64,000 bases of DNA, taken from contig SRSL01000002.1 of assembly GCA_009735695.1 (NCBI GenBank), forward strand, positions 177,229-241,228. Direction: 5' to 3'. Position numbers and translations under genes: made by a program. How positions within the stretch are numbered: the stretch's first letter is position 1; every line of letters begins with the position of its first letter. This document shows, one piece after another, positions 1 through 9,159 of this stretch. Source of the stretch: Christiangramia bathymodioli. Lineage in GTDB: Bacteria > Bacteroidota > Bacteroidia > Flavobacteriales > Flavobacteriaceae. A model generated the notes under the pieces. The model searched no databases and was not told where the DNA came from. It was given only the letters and a program-made list of their open reading frames with translations.

Positions 1-480
1 CGTCTTATCTACTTCCTGGTTAAAATACATTCCTGCAAAAAGGCTTAGCTTTTCAGATCTTTTATTGCTGAAAAGAAACCAGCCGCCGGTTTGGGCATAC
101 TTTATTTCGGGTTTGAATCGATCTGAATTGAACTTGAAGCGGATTTGTGTAAGCAGGCTCCATTTTTTTTCAGCCCAGAAATGCAGGTAACCCGCACCCA
201 GGAAATTGGCATATAAATCGAGATCATCCCCGGCTATCTCCAGGTTCTGAAATTTAAAGATCTCTCCCGCATAGAATCCAAGCAGGTAATCTTCATTCTT
301 TAATTGGTGAGCATAATTTAATTGAAGTGTGAACCTGTTTATGTCAAATTCATTAGTTGTGCCAGGTCCGTACAACGTGTGTTCGTAGGCCAAGTTTCCA
401 ACATCGAAATATGACTGCCCATAGCCCTGAAAGCTAAAGGCAGCCATATTAATCAATAGAAAGATCAATCTGAAATTCAT
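1..480 (-). CDS. Outer-membrane beta-barrel-like protein, 3' part cut by window edge
   Basis: The N-terminal 160 residues of a secreted protein are readable and the frame stays open to base 1, so the C-terminus is missing. It starts with a signal peptide (MNFRLIFLLINMAAFS, probable cleavage after YGQ) and continues with alternating hydrophobic/polar strands rich in Tyr, Phe and Trp, such as YANFLGAGYLHFWAEKKW, as expected for an outer-membrane barrel. It resembles the flavobacterial DUF6268-type barrels, but the family name is uncertain from this fragment. No neighbour points to a substrate. Confidence 0.6.
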   Translation of the reverse strand, partial: MNFRLIFLLINMAAFSFQGYGQSYFDVGNLAYEHTLYGPGTTNEFDINRFTLQLNYAHQLKNEDYLLGFYAGEIFKFQNLEIAGDDLDLYANFLGAGYLHFWAEKKWSLLTQIRFKFNSDRFKPEIKYAQTGGWFLFSNKRSEKLSLFAGMYFNQEVDKT

Positions 481-692
481 AGATTCTCTCTTTAAACAGG
501 TTCGTATCTTTAAAGTTAAATAAGAATGCGAAATGAAATGCTTTCTTCTGTTCGATTTTCCCGATTCTTATTCTGTGACTTAAGGGATCCCCATTCTTGT
601 TGAATGTCTTTGTTTCGTGTAGTGTATTTGCAATTTTTGCACTTACACCTGTTGTTTTTTAAACCGCACATAATTGTTGTTTTTACTATTGA

Positions 693-1592
693 TCATTGAT
701 TTGAAAATTTAGATTCCTGCTTCCTCAGGTAGAGTTCGTTCTTAACATAACCCGGGGACTTGAAGAATATATCCCATCGTTCCCTGAATGTTTTCACGGC
801 TTTCATTTTTTTGAAAATATCCACCCAAACATGAAATACCAGGTAGATCGGGTTAAAGGTTTTAGGTTGATCCAGGATCCCATATTCTGGTTTTTCATTC
901 TCATCTAGTTCCTGGAAGGTATTGAACAGCCTATCCCAGATGATTAGAGCAGAACCATAATTCTTATCCAGGTATTTCGCATTTTTTGCATGATGAACTT
1001 TATGATGAGATGGGGTAACGAAAATATAGCTGTACCACTTTGGTAAATTTTTAATAGACTTCGTGTGTACCGCAAAACTATATAATAGAGCAAGCTGATG
1101 AGTGATATAAAATATAACGGGATGAAAACCCAGCAAGCTAACCGGTAAATAAAAAATGATCTTGATTCCCTGGGTCCATGATTGCCTGAATGCGGTAGAC
1201 AGGTTAAATTGAGTGGAACTGTGATGAGTCACATGGGTAGCCCATAAAAAATTGATCTCGTGAGAAAGCCGGTGGGACCAGTATCTGCAAAAGTCCAGTA
1301 CTACAAAACATAAGACTGATGTAGCGATATTAACCGGAATACTCCATGGAACCAGATTGTACAGCCAGATCACAAGCAGGAAGAATCCTGTTTTGGTAAA
1401 TAGTCCTTCCACAAGATGTACCAGGCCAATTACAAGGGACGAAAGAAAGTCTTTCCCCTCATACTTGCTTTTATTGTGCCTCATGCTTAGAATAACCTCT
1501 ATGAGTGCCAGGCCAATTAAAATAGGAGCGCCGTAAAGGATGATGTTCGGGGAGTTCTCTAACACTTCGTTTAATTCGATTCGCGTTTTCAT
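693..1592 (-). CDS. Membrane fatty acid hydroxylase / sterol desaturase family protein
   Basis: About 299 residues, usual size for the FA_hydroxylase superfamily, whose members are di-iron membrane oxygenases acting on lipid C-H bonds. The histidine clusters are visible in order: HRLSHE, HVTHHSS and, near the C-terminus, HKVHHAKN. Several hydrophobic stretches (around residues 15-35, 50-105 and 145-175) form the membrane core. The ATG at 1592 is chosen over an upstream TTG at 1601 that adds only three residues. The next gene upstream is a small secreted protein on the same strand, 59 bp away, so cotranscription is possible. The lipid substrate cannot be told from sequence. Confidence 0.85.
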   Translation of the reverse strand: MKTRIELNEVLENSPNIILYGAPILIGLALIEVILSMRHNKSKYEGKDFLSSLVIGLVHLVEGLFTKTGFFLLVIWLYNLVPWSIPVNIATSVLCFVVLDFCRYWSHRLSHEINFLWATHVTHHSSTQFNLSTAFRQSWTQGIKIIFYLPVSLLGFHPVIFYITHQLALLYSFAVHTKSIKNLPKWYSYIFVTPSHHKVHHAKNAKYLDKNYGSALIIWDRLFNTFQELDENEKPEYGILDQPKTFNPIYLVFHVWVDIFKKMKAVKTFRERWDIFFKSPGYVKNELYLRKQESKFSNQ

Positions 1593-1651
1593 GATTGACA
1601 AATTTTTGATGAATGATTTGATGATTGACCGCTAGAATGTTTTGGGAAATT

Positions 1652-2257
1652 TTAATCTTTTATCAGCTTTACCTTGAAAAAACTGCCTTGCACATCTACC
1701 TGCACGCATTTGCCTGACCGGTAGTGAAAGGTGTTCGAAACACCGTTGGGGAAATCTATCTTATACCGGTTTTCGCCCAGCTTTTCGAGATCTACCATAA
1801 CCTGTTGATTGTCGCAGTACACACGGCTGATGTTTATAGGTTCTGAAAAATACAGCCGAACCAGATTCGTATTTATTTCGGGTTCATGGAAGACCTGGCT
1901 ATTAGCTCCATCTTTCAGGATATATCGATCTTCACTGAGCTCCAGAAACTTTGAATCTGTAGGCTTATCATTTATGCTTCGGTTTAATTCGGAATAGATG
2001 AGTTTGTCCCCCCTATAGCGGTAATTTTCAGAAGCTTTTACACGGAATTTTTTGATAAAAGAAACTTCAACATTCGTGAAAACCTGGTAATCGGTAATAG
2101 GTGGAGATTCTGTTTTCTGAATTTTCAGAATTCCAATTTTGTCGTCCTTTTTCAGGATTTTAAAATTCAGTTCGCTGGATTGCGACCATCCTCTGCTGTA
2201 CATAGTGAAACTTAAGATCAGTATCGAAATCCAAATTTTTGAAACTAGTGGTAACAT
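1652..2257 (-). CDS. Secreted protein of unknown function (DUF6134-like)
   Basis: About 201 residues from the ATG at 2257, which directly precedes a signal peptide (MLPLVSKIWISILILSF, likely cleaved after SRGWSQ). The mature part is beta-rich with repeated short strands (LNFKILKKDDKIGILKIQK, NRYKIDFPNGVSNTFHYRSG). It resembles DUF6134, a family without assigned function that occurs in Flavobacteriia; the assignment is from memory of the sequence pattern. It lies just upstream of the fatty-acid hydroxylase gene on the same strand, so the two may act together, for example on envelope lipids, but nothing in the sequence proves it. Confidence 0.6.
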   Translation of the reverse strand: MLPLVSKIWISILILSFTMYSRGWSQSSELNFKILKKDDKIGILKIQKTESPPITDYQVFTNVEVSFIKKFRVKASENYRYRGDKLIYSELNRSINDKPTDSKFLELSEDRYILKDGANSQVFHEPEINTNLVRLYFSEPINISRVYCDNQQVMVDLEKLGENRYKIDFPNGVSNTFHYRSGKCVQVDVQGSFFKVKLIKD

Positions 2258-2397
2258 GATTTCTCTATTTATGATGAAGCTGGAGAGGGCCATCTTACAT
2301 CAGATTAGTAAACCAAATTTATGGAGAGAAACCCGGTGGAATATCCCGTTTGATGGCGATTTGTAAGATTCTGGACGTCCGGAAAAAAATCCGGACA

Positions 2398-3540
2398 CTA
2401 GCAAACAGTCCTGTACTGGGTTGGAGTTTGAACTGTGAATTTTTTGAAGGCGGCATAGAATGTGGACCGGGAGTTGAATCCGCATTCCTGGCCAATGGCT
2501 ACAATGGTGAATTTGCAAAAATCCGGATCGTTCAGCAGTTTTTTGGCCTGTTCGATCCTCAGGGAATTGATATAATCTGAAAAATTATAGCCGCTGTAGG
2601 TATTAATGATCTTGGAAAGGTGGGTGTTGCTCATATTCATTTCACCTGCCAGCTCATCCAGGCTAAGGTTTGGATCCAGAAATCGCTGATTTTCGAGAAG
2701 GTGACTGTCTATTTTTTCAAAGTCGGCTTTATGTTTAGCTTCAATTCCTTCCAATGGAGCTTCCTGAACAGGTGTACGGTTTTCGGTAGATTTCAAGCCT
2801 TTTGTGCTGGCAATAGACCTGCGGATGGAAATCCGGTCGTTTGCATGGTGATATCTGAAGAATCCCTGGTATCCTATCCAATATATTACCAGGGAAAGGC
2901 CCAGCCTGAGAATTTGGTAACCTGTAATATTTCCGGTAAGGTTAAAAAGGCTAATAGCGATCACCCATAACACGAATAAACTAATACCAATTTTCCACAT
3001 GATCCTTATCCAGCCTATGTCATCAAATTTCAAAATATAGGTGTACATATGCTGTTTTCTGAAAAGCAGCTGATAACATTTGAAGAAGATGAACAAACTA
3101 AAACCAGCAATAAAAATCTCCTCCAGGTTGGTGTATTTTTGAAGAATAGATTCGGCTTCATCCGAAAAAAAGCGAGAGGTGATCGCAATACTGGCTAACC
3201 TTAAAATCAGGAGTACCAGGAACAGTCCTAAACTAAGTTTGGTATAAGTTGAAATCTTATTCTCAATTCGAAGGTAATACACCAGGAATGCATGAAAAAA
3301 CGGCATGATTAAGAGGTCGAAAGAAAAAAGTATGTTCTTCAGGAAAAACGAATCGAGTTCATGATTGCTGAAGAACCAGGCCTGTAAAATGTTCAAAGAC
3401 AACGCCAGTACGGTAAGATTCAGGTAAATCACAGCTTTGCTTACCTTTCTTTTTGAAATATGAATGGTAAAAATATTGAAGGCCAGGCCCTGTAGGGCTG
3501 CAAGGATCAAAACGAAATTTAAAATCGATGCGAGTTCCAT
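2398..3540 (-). CDS. AraC-family regulator with multi-helix membrane N-terminus
   Basis: 380 residues. Residues 1-230 hold about seven hydrophobic helices, so the sensor part sits in the inner membrane. After a charged linker (about 230-275) comes an AraC/XylS DNA-binding domain (about 280-380) with two helix-turn-helix units: LDELAGEMNMSNTHLSKIIN and the second around FTIVAIGQECGFNSRSTFYA, followed by the typical FKKFTVQTPTQYR ending. This architecture is common in Bacteroidota; the ligand is unknown. It is 35 bp downstream of a close paralogue in the same orientation, so the pair is a tandem duplication. Confidence 0.88.
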   Translation of the reverse strand: MELASILNFVLILAALQGLAFNIFTIHISKRKVSKAVIYLNLTVLALSLNILQAWFFSNHELDSFFLKNILFSFDLLIMPFFHAFLVYYLRIENKISTYTKLSLGLFLVLLILRLASIAITSRFFSDEAESILQKYTNLEEIFIAGFSLFIFFKCYQLLFRKQHMYTYILKFDDIGWIRIMWKIGISLFVLWVIAISLFNLTGNITGYQILRLGLSLVIYWIGYQGFFRYHHANDRISIRRSIASTKGLKSTENRTPVQEAPLEGIEAKHKADFEKIDSHLLENQRFLDPNLSLDELAGEMNMSNTHLSKIINTYSGYNFSDYINSLRIEQAKKLLNDPDFCKFTIVAIGQECGFNSRSTFYAAFKKFTVQTPTQYRTVC

Positions 3541-3575
3541 TTTGGCTGGTTGGATACTTCAAGTTACTAAAATAT

Positions 3576-4724
3576 CTAACAGGTTGATTCTCTGAATTGT
3601 GAAGGGGTTTTAGAGGTGAATTTTTTAAAAGCGGTGTAAAAGGTAGATTTTGAATTAAAACCGCACTCCAGACCAATGGAAACGATGGTATACCTGCAAA
3701 ATTCATTGTCCTGAAGGAGCTTTTTTGCCTGTTGGATGCGAAGGGAGTTGATATAATCAGGAAAATTATAATCGGTAGTGGAGTTAACAATTCTGGACAA
3801 ATGGGACGGACTCATATTAAGAGCATCGGCCAGGCTTTCAAGGCTTAAGTTCGGATCCAGGTAGGCTTGTTTATCAACCAGGTAATGGTCTATTTTTTTT
3901 AATTCAGCTAGATAGTTTTCTTCCTCCTGATTTGATGAGGAAATTTGATTGTTATTAGTGCGTAATTCCAGTTTCAAACCGGAATTTGACGATAATGACC
4001 TCCTAATCGAAATACGATCCTTCACCTTATGGTACCTGAAGAAACCCTGATAGCCAATCCAGTAAATTAAAACAGAGATTCCAAGCCTAAGCGGGTAATT
4101 TAGTAACCGGTTGCCAGTAATTTGATAACCTATAATGGCTATTATCCAGAGCAAGAAAACAAAACCTCCAAGTCGTAAAAAGATGCGCAGCCAGCTTATA
4201 TCGTCATATTTATTAATAAATGTGTAGAGCTCCTGTTTTCTGAAGATGATCTCGTAGCATTTATAGAAGATAAAAAGATTAAACAAGGCATTGAAGATCT
4301 CTTCTACCTGAGTATAATCCTGAATACTTGAATTATCCAGGCCAGGCACGAGATAATATACATAGGCGATACATACTATACGGATGATCAATTCGACCAG
4401 GAAGATCTTGATCGCAACAGGAATATAGCTTTTAACCTTATTCTGAATCCGTAAAAAATAGATTAGAAAGGCGTGGAAGGTTGGCAGGATAAACATATAC
4501 CAGGGTACCAGCATTTCTTCAAGGAAAAATGAATTAGTCCTGAAACCTATTTCGATAAGCCATGCCTGCAAATTATTCAGGGATAGAACCAGCACGCTTA
4601 AATTGAGATAGATCACAGCCCAGCCCGGTTTCTTTTTCGATATATGAATGGTGAAAATATTAAAAACGAAGCCCTGGATCACTCCGGCAATTAAAATAAG
4701 ATTTATGATGCTAATCAGGTTCAT
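3576..4724 (-). CDS. AraC-family regulator with multi-helix membrane N-terminus (tandem paralogue)
   Basis: 382 residues, colinear along its whole length with the next gene downstream: seven or so membrane helices (residues 1-230, including the shared NIFTIHISK and IYWIGYQGFFRYH segments), then a linker and a C-terminal AraC domain (LESLADALNMSPSHLSRIVN; FNSKSTFYTAFKKFTSKTPSQFR). It probably senses a membrane-accessible signal and regulates transcription directly. The two linkers differ most, which suggests divergence in signalling rather than DNA recognition. The ATG at 4724 begins the first helix, so the start is well supported. Confidence 0.88.
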   Translation of the reverse strand: MNLISIINLILIAGVIQGFVFNIFTIHISKKKPGWAVIYLNLSVLVLSLNNLQAWLIEIGFRTNSFFLEEMLVPWYMFILPTFHAFLIYFLRIQNKVKSYIPVAIKIFLVELIIRIVCIAYVYYLVPGLDNSSIQDYTQVEEIFNALFNLFIFYKCYEIIFRKQELYTFINKYDDISWLRIFLRLGGFVFLLWIIAIIGYQITGNRLLNYPLRLGISVLIYWIGYQGFFRYHKVKDRISIRRSLSSNSGLKLELRTNNNQISSSNQEEENYLAELKKIDHYLVDKQAYLDPNLSLESLADALNMSPSHLSRIVNSTTDYNFPDYINSLRIQQAKKLLQDNEFCRYTIVSIGLECGFNSKSTFYTAFKKFTSKTPSQFRESTC

Positions 4725-5142
4725 CTGTGTGATCTGTAAATAAGATTATCTGGCGACAGTCCTGGGGAAGTTGAGGCAGATGAATAAAAAAAAGGGAATA
4801 GGGTATTTAAATTTAACTAAAAAAAATCATTCAGTTCCTGATAAATAAATGCATATGAATGTAGCAAAAAGCGGGATGGAACTATCTCAATCTTCATGTG
4901 TGGGACCTCTGGTAAGTCCTGCAGATGGTATTGAAATTATTTTGATTGAATCAGCAAACGACCTAGGAGATTATCTGCGGCCATCCGGCAAATATGGTCT
5001 AAAAGGCTGAACTTTTACGTATAGATTGTGCTACAGGTAGGGTTCCTGGGAAAGTGAAGAGATAAAAAAGCTGTCTAAAATCTTCTTTTAAGCTGAATTT
5101 TTTCCATCTGCTAAAAATTCAAAATTTTAGACAGCCGTTCTG
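4725..5142. other. Intergenic region with one weak small reading frame and an inverted repeat
   Basis: This 418-bp gap separates the start of the AraC gene from the end of the aspartoacylase gene. A plus-strand frame of 53 codons runs from the ATG at 4849 to the TGA at 5010 (MHMNVAKSGMELSQSSC...), with no recognisable domain; I do not call it a gene. A perfect 12-bp inverted repeat lies at 5070-5081 and 5124-5135 and is listed separately. Confidence 0.5.
5070..5135. repeat. 12-bp inverted repeat, possible long-loop transcription terminator
   Basis: GCTGTCTAAAAT (5070-5081) is the exact reverse complement of ATTTTAGACAGC (5124-5135), with 42 bases between. It sits just after the stop of the minus-strand aspartoacylase gene, where a terminator is expected, but the loop is too long and there is no clean U-tract. 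It may instead be the two ends of a small repeat element. Confidence 0.45.
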
Positions 5143-6054
5143 CTAAACTTCTTTTACCACAAAGAATCCGTCATTTCCCTGTGCCTGGTATAGGGGCATA
5201 AATATATAGGCGTTCCATTTACTCCTGATCTCGTTACCGTTCTGTTTAGCCAGGAGTTCACCTTTTTCGATTTTCTGAAAATTCTCATAGCCGGGTTGCA
5301 TTTCAAAAATATCACTGTCTTCCAGGCCATGGCGGTAGACGATCTCAAAGGTTTTTTGAGGAGGTGCATTCTTTTTCGCAAATCGATCCACACACTTGGG
5401 ATAGGTGGAAATCTGTTGGAGATCTAGCCCGCAGGCTTCTTTAAGTGCCAGCCAGATTACTCCTTCGTGATTCTCTACTGAGGTTTTATCGGTATGCTGG
5501 CCCGCTTCGAACACGAAGCCGGTCATTCCTATTCTGCTGAGGTAATGATCAATGTCGCCAGTGATGATATCACTAAAACCACGAATAATGTAAGTTGGAA
5601 ATTTATGCGCCCATTCATCATTATCGTTTACTTCCTGTACCGAAACATAGGGCAGGCTGGGAGAGGAGGTGGTATGACAATCCAGGAAATATCGCTTGGT
5701 AAAGTCTTTTTCAGGATATTGTTCCAGGATATCGATAATCTCGAACATCTCCTTTTTTTCATGGCTGTCTTTGGTACCATTTTTTATGTTTTCTTTGGTC
5801 CAGGTACGGTTGAGGTCTTCGTCTATATATCGTTTATTTTCATTCAGAGCGGTCTTATTCCCGCTTACTCCAACGATGGTACCTTCAATAACTGGCCGGG
5901 CTTTTTCCAGTTCCTGGAATACACGTTCCATGGCCTGAATTCCACTGGGCTCATTTCCATGAATTCCACCGGTAACAAATAAAAGAGGACCTTTTTTTCC
6001 TGAAGTATATTTCCCGACTATTCTCGGAATTTCTTCATTGAGTTCTTCGTTCAT
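5143..6054 (-). CDS. Succinylglutamate desuccinylase/aspartoacylase-family zinc deacylase
   Basis: 303 residues, normal for the AstE/AspA branch of the M14 carboxypeptidase fold, which hydrolyses N-acyl amino-acid amides. Zinc ligands are recognisable: GGIHGNEPSG near residue 30 (His and Glu of HxxE) and LDCHTTSSPS near 124 (third ligand His); FVFEAGQH near 180 should supply the catalytic Glu. It is the last gene of a three-gene operon, 11 bp after an ATP-grasp ligase and downstream of a QEGLA metallopeptidase. The true substrate is therefore probably the product of that pathway rather than succinylglutamate, since no arginine catabolism genes are nearby. Confidence 0.85.
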   Translation of the reverse strand: MNEELNEEIPRIVGKYTSGKKGPLLFVTGGIHGNEPSGIQAMERVFQELEKARPVIEGTIVGVSGNKTALNENKRYIDEDLNRTWTKENIKNGTKDSHEKKEMFEIIDILEQYPEKDFTKRYFLDCHTTSSPSLPYVSVQEVNDNDEWAHKFPTYIIRGFSDIITGDIDHYLSRIGMTGFVFEAGQHTDKTSVENHEGVIWLALKEACGLDLQQISTYPKCVDRFAKKNAPPQKTFEIVYRHGLEDSDIFEMQPGYENFQKIEKGELLAKQNGNEIRSKWNAYIFMPLYQAQGNDGFFVVKEV

Positions 6055-6065
6055 AAATTGGGTTT

Positions 6066-7112
6066 TTATTCCATCGTGGCCAGCGTACGGTTTGAAAGCT
6101 GACCTTTGTACGTGTTTTTGTATTCTACTTTTCTCTCTATAGCTTCTATTACGTAATCGGTAAATGGCGGAAGCCCAATATCCTTAAAATGCTCCATCCC
6201 GCCGGGACTAAGAACGTTGATCTCTATCAACTTGTCTTTTACAATGTCAAGGCCTACAAAAAAGAGTCCGTCGCGAATTAGTTTTGGAGCGGTAAGGTCT
6301 ATGATTCGCTGCATCTCGGGCGTTAGATCACTGCTGTCGGCCGTAGCTCCCAGTGCAAAATTACTTCGGAATTCTCCTTCTCCGGAAACTCTCCTGATGA
6401 TAGCCTTTTTACCATCTTTTTCCATCACCTTTCCGTTTAACAGAAGGACACGCACATCTCCGTCTTTTACCGCCGGTAGAAATTCCTGGGCGATGACATA
6501 ACCCTGGGAGATCAGGTGTTCAATGATCTGGTTTACGTTCTTTTCATGTTTATCAATGAGATAAACATCCTGTCCGCCTGAACCTTCAAGGGGTTTCAAA
6601 ACCATTTTCTTATCCTGTTTTTCCCAGAAATCGAGCAGTTGATCTTTATCCCTGGTTATTACGGAGTTTGGTTTTATCTCCTGGGGCAATTCCTCGAAAT
6701 AAAGTTTATCGATAAAGGCATGGGAGAGGGCATAGGCATCATTCAGAACCAAAATATCCTGTTGCTGGATCATACGGCCAAAAGCTACGCCGGCCTGTTC
6801 GGCCCATTGTCTTCCAACTTCTTCCGTAGGATTATTTCTGATGAACAGTACATCCAGTTTGGTGGAGTCTATTTGCTTTTTCCTAGCCTTACTTCCCTGT
6901 AAGGCTTCAAGAAACTTTGCGGGAGATTTGGTTTTTGTGTTTTTGGGCACTGTGGTGGCGTTTATGGTTATGGGAGAATCGTGGTGAAAATTGAAATCAC
7001 CTACACCCATGGCATAAACTTCATGGCCTCGTTGATGAGCCATACACATTAGAGCGGTGGACGTGCCGTTTTTCTCGCTCTCAATATCATTTAATACAAA
7101 ACATATTTTCAT
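6066..7112 (-). CDS. ATP-grasp ligase, glutathione synthetase-like
   Basis: 348 residues with the GshB/RimK layout: an N-terminal pre-ATP-grasp domain (residues 1-120, MKICFVLNDIESEKNGTS), then the ATP-grasp core. Nucleotide-binding features are MVLKPLEGSGGQDVYLI (around 170-186) and YVIAQEFLPAVKDGDVRVLLL; metal-binding residues lie in FFVGLDIVKDKLIEINVLSPGG near 290. Such enzymes couple ATP hydrolysis to carboxylate-amine ligation through an acyl phosphate. No gamma-glutamylcysteine ligase is nearby, so true glutathione synthesis is doubtful. Its ATG overlaps the stop of the upstream QEGLA gene by 4 bp (ATGA), showing translational coupling. Confidence 0.85.
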   Translation of the reverse strand: MKICFVLNDIESEKNGTSTALMCMAHQRGHEVYAMGVGDFNFHHDSPITINATTVPKNTKTKSPAKFLEALQGSKARKKQIDSTKLDVLFIRNNPTEEVGRQWAEQAGVAFGRMIQQQDILVLNDAYALSHAFIDKLYFEELPQEIKPNSVITRDKDQLLDFWEKQDKKMVLKPLEGSGGQDVYLIDKHEKNVNQIIEHLISQGYVIAQEFLPAVKDGDVRVLLLNGKVMEKDGKKAIIRRVSGEGEFRSNFALGATADSSDLTPEMQRIIDLTAPKLIRDGLFFVGLDIVKDKLIEINVLSPGGMEHFKDIGLPPFTDYVIEAIERKVEYKNTYKGQLSNRTLATME

Positions 7113-8959
7113 TTACATACCATTTGTGGCAGACTAAGTCCCTGCCGGATTAATTTTAATTTTTCGTACATCTTTTCACTATGCAGATAACTCGGTTTTA
7201 TCCGTACCGGTTCAAGGACTTTTCGTTCAGTAAGTTCCCTGATAATGCCGGTATGTTTAATTCCGTATTTACCGGCCAGGAGTGGTTCAAACTCTCCACC
7301 GTTCTTAAGGTGCTCATTTAATAACACAAGCCCTTTGAGATAAATAATATCCTTCATAAAACCGCCACCCTGCATGATTCTTGAGGTGATGTTAAAAGCT
7401 CGTTCAGGAGAAAAGCCATAATCCATTTTTAACAGTCGGAATATCTCTTGGAAGTTCCCGCCGTTCATAAGAGCCTCTCCGGCAATAACCCTACCTGCCA
7501 GAGTTCGAAGCCGGTTCGCGGTCAGGCCATCAACCATGAATTCGCTCATTACAGCCAGGCCTTCCTGCAGGGGATCATAATCTGCAAGACCAATGCTTAA
7601 CTGTTGAAGTGGTTGGTGACTCCCGTTATAATAGGTGAGGACATGAGTTCCTACCTCGTGCTGGATCAGCGCTTCGGCTTCTATGCGTTTCATCTTGTAG
7701 TCATGGGGAATGTAGAGCTCCCCCTGGGAAACCATCATTACGTTCACATCCTTTCGAATGTGCACCTTGCATTTGAATTTTTCATCCTGCTTCCGGTAAT
7801 AGTCAAACTCCTTTCTTGCAAGACTACTAAAGGCTTTGGAGTCTATAAGCTCTTTTTCATCTGTATGATTTTCCTCGTCAACCTGATTAAGGAATTTCCG
7901 GGCTTCCTCACAAAGCACACCCTCTACGCCTTCATATAACCTGATACTATCATAGAGAAATTTTTTGGTACCACGTTCACCAAGCATGGTTAGCTGCATA
8001 TCCAGCTCTTCCCTTTTTTCCCTGAAAAGGTAAGACATGGCAGGATCATCGATCTCCTCAATCTTTAAATTATAAAGCCTTCGCTTTAGAATATCAGGAT
8101 CTACCGGTAGCAACCTGTAGTGATAATCCAGTACCTTTTGATAATTACTTTCAAAAAACTGCTGTTTGATCTCATGAATATTAGAAGGGGAGACCAGCCA
8201 TAGAAACTGGTAGGATTTCTCAATTTCGGCCAGGGTTTTATCGATGTCAAAAACGATCTGTTTCAGGTATTTTCTTCCCAGGGCGTTATAACTTGCCACC
8301 CCTCCCGAGGTTTGAACTCTGATAAAATCATAGAAACTTCGGTGAATGGCCCTGATGATAAAATCCTTGAAATTCCTGAAAAATACCGGGTACAATTTGT
8401 TGTCTTCGGTTCTATAGACAGGTGGTATTTCCAGCCCTACTATCACTGCCCCACAATTTTTAGCCTGTTCCAGGCTAAGAAGGGAGGATTCACCTTCTGG
8501 CTGCCGGTTTGGCGTATCTATAATTTCTGTATCCAGGTAGATTCCCGAGAATTCAGAATTTATCTTTAGCAATTCTTCTTCAAGTGCATCTAGCGTAGAT
8601 GGCAGACGTTTAGCCGGACCTTTGACCTTGATCTGTCTACTAGTGGCTTCACCTGAATATATTTCGAATAACAGGTAAGCTTCCATCCTGGCTGAAATCT
8701 TATCAGAAATTTTATAAAGCAGTTCCTGATATCCTTCATAATCGGAATCTCCGATGATTAAATACGAAGCTTCGTTGGTAACAAGTCTGCGGGTACCCCT
8801 GTCATCGTTCTTGCGGCGATAGATTACCAGGTAAGGCAATTCTTTTTCAATATGCAAAATTCCATTGCCGGGAAGTTTACAATTGATCTCTTTTTCTTTT
8901 TCAAGAGTTGTTAATATTTGTTCAATGGAATTTTCAGATAAATCAGGTATTTCCTGCAT
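7109..8959 (-). CDS. QEGLA-motif metallopeptidase-like protein (DUF1704)
   Basis: 616 residues, usual length for the family named 'flavohemoglobin expression-modulating QEGLA motif protein'. The diagnostic signatures are both present in the C-terminal third: HEVGTH (HExxxH zinc site, in IQHEVGTHVLTYYNG) and, after a short spacer, LQEGLAVMSEF. DUF1704 is shared with the eukaryotic tubulin-tyrosine carboxypeptidase MATCAP, so a C-terminal peptidase activity is a reasonable inference. It is the first gene of an operon with an ATP-grasp ligase and an aspartoacylase-like enzyme. The N-terminal half (residues 1-150) has no motif I can name. It starts 200 bp from a divergent gene, so that gap should hold its promoter. 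Confidence 0.9.
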   Translation of the reverse strand: MQEIPDLSENSIEQILTTLEKEKEINCKLPGNGILHIEKELPYLVIYRRKNDDRGTRRLVTNEASYLIIGDSDYEGYQELLYKISDKISARMEAYLLFEIYSGEATSRQIKVKGPAKRLPSTLDALEEELLKINSEFSGIYLDTEIIDTPNRQPEGESSLLSLEQAKNCGAVIVGLEIPPVYRTEDNKLYPVFFRNFKDFIIRAIHRSFYDFIRVQTSGGVASYNALGRKYLKQIVFDIDKTLAEIEKSYQFLWLVSPSNIHEIKQQFFESNYQKVLDYHYRLLPVDPDILKRRLYNLKIEEIDDPAMSYLFREKREELDMQLTMLGERGTKKFLYDSIRLYEGVEGVLCEEARKFLNQVDEENHTDEKELIDSKAFSSLARKEFDYYRKQDEKFKCKVHIRKDVNVMMVSQGELYIPHDYKMKRIEAEALIQHEVGTHVLTYYNGSHQPLQQLSIGLADYDPLQEGLAVMSEFMVDGLTANRLRTLAGRVIAGEALMNGGNFQEIFRLLKMDYGFSPERAFNITSRIMQGGGFMKDIIYLKGLVLLNEHLKNGGEFEPLLAGKYGIKHTGIIRELTERKVLEPVRIKPSYLHSEKMYEKLKLIRQGLSLPQMVCK

Positions 8960-9159
8960 TTTTTTGAAAATTTTTGTTCACAGCACCGGCAAAGGCACTG
9001 TTTATAAGGTTTAATTGATTTTTTTAAAGGCTTGTCCAACCTAATTTAGGAAGATTCATAAGTTTAATACCTTTATTGAGGTGTTTTGACAATACTTTAA
9101 GAAAGGCCCCTAAATTATTGTGAAAAACATAATTTGTAGGGGAAACAACCAGTCGACAT

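Noticed and set aside
2139-2970. Plus-strand reading frames opposite the secreted protein and AraC genes
   Set aside because: They lie on the antisense of well-supported genes and show no domain or start context.
4849-5010. 53-codon frame as a gene
   Set aside because: No recognisable domain, promoter or neighbour support; kept only as a remark on the intergenic region.
6066-7112. Assignment as true glutathione synthetase gshB
   Set aside because: No gamma-glutamylcysteine ligase is nearby and the operon partners point to another substrate, so no gene symbol was given.
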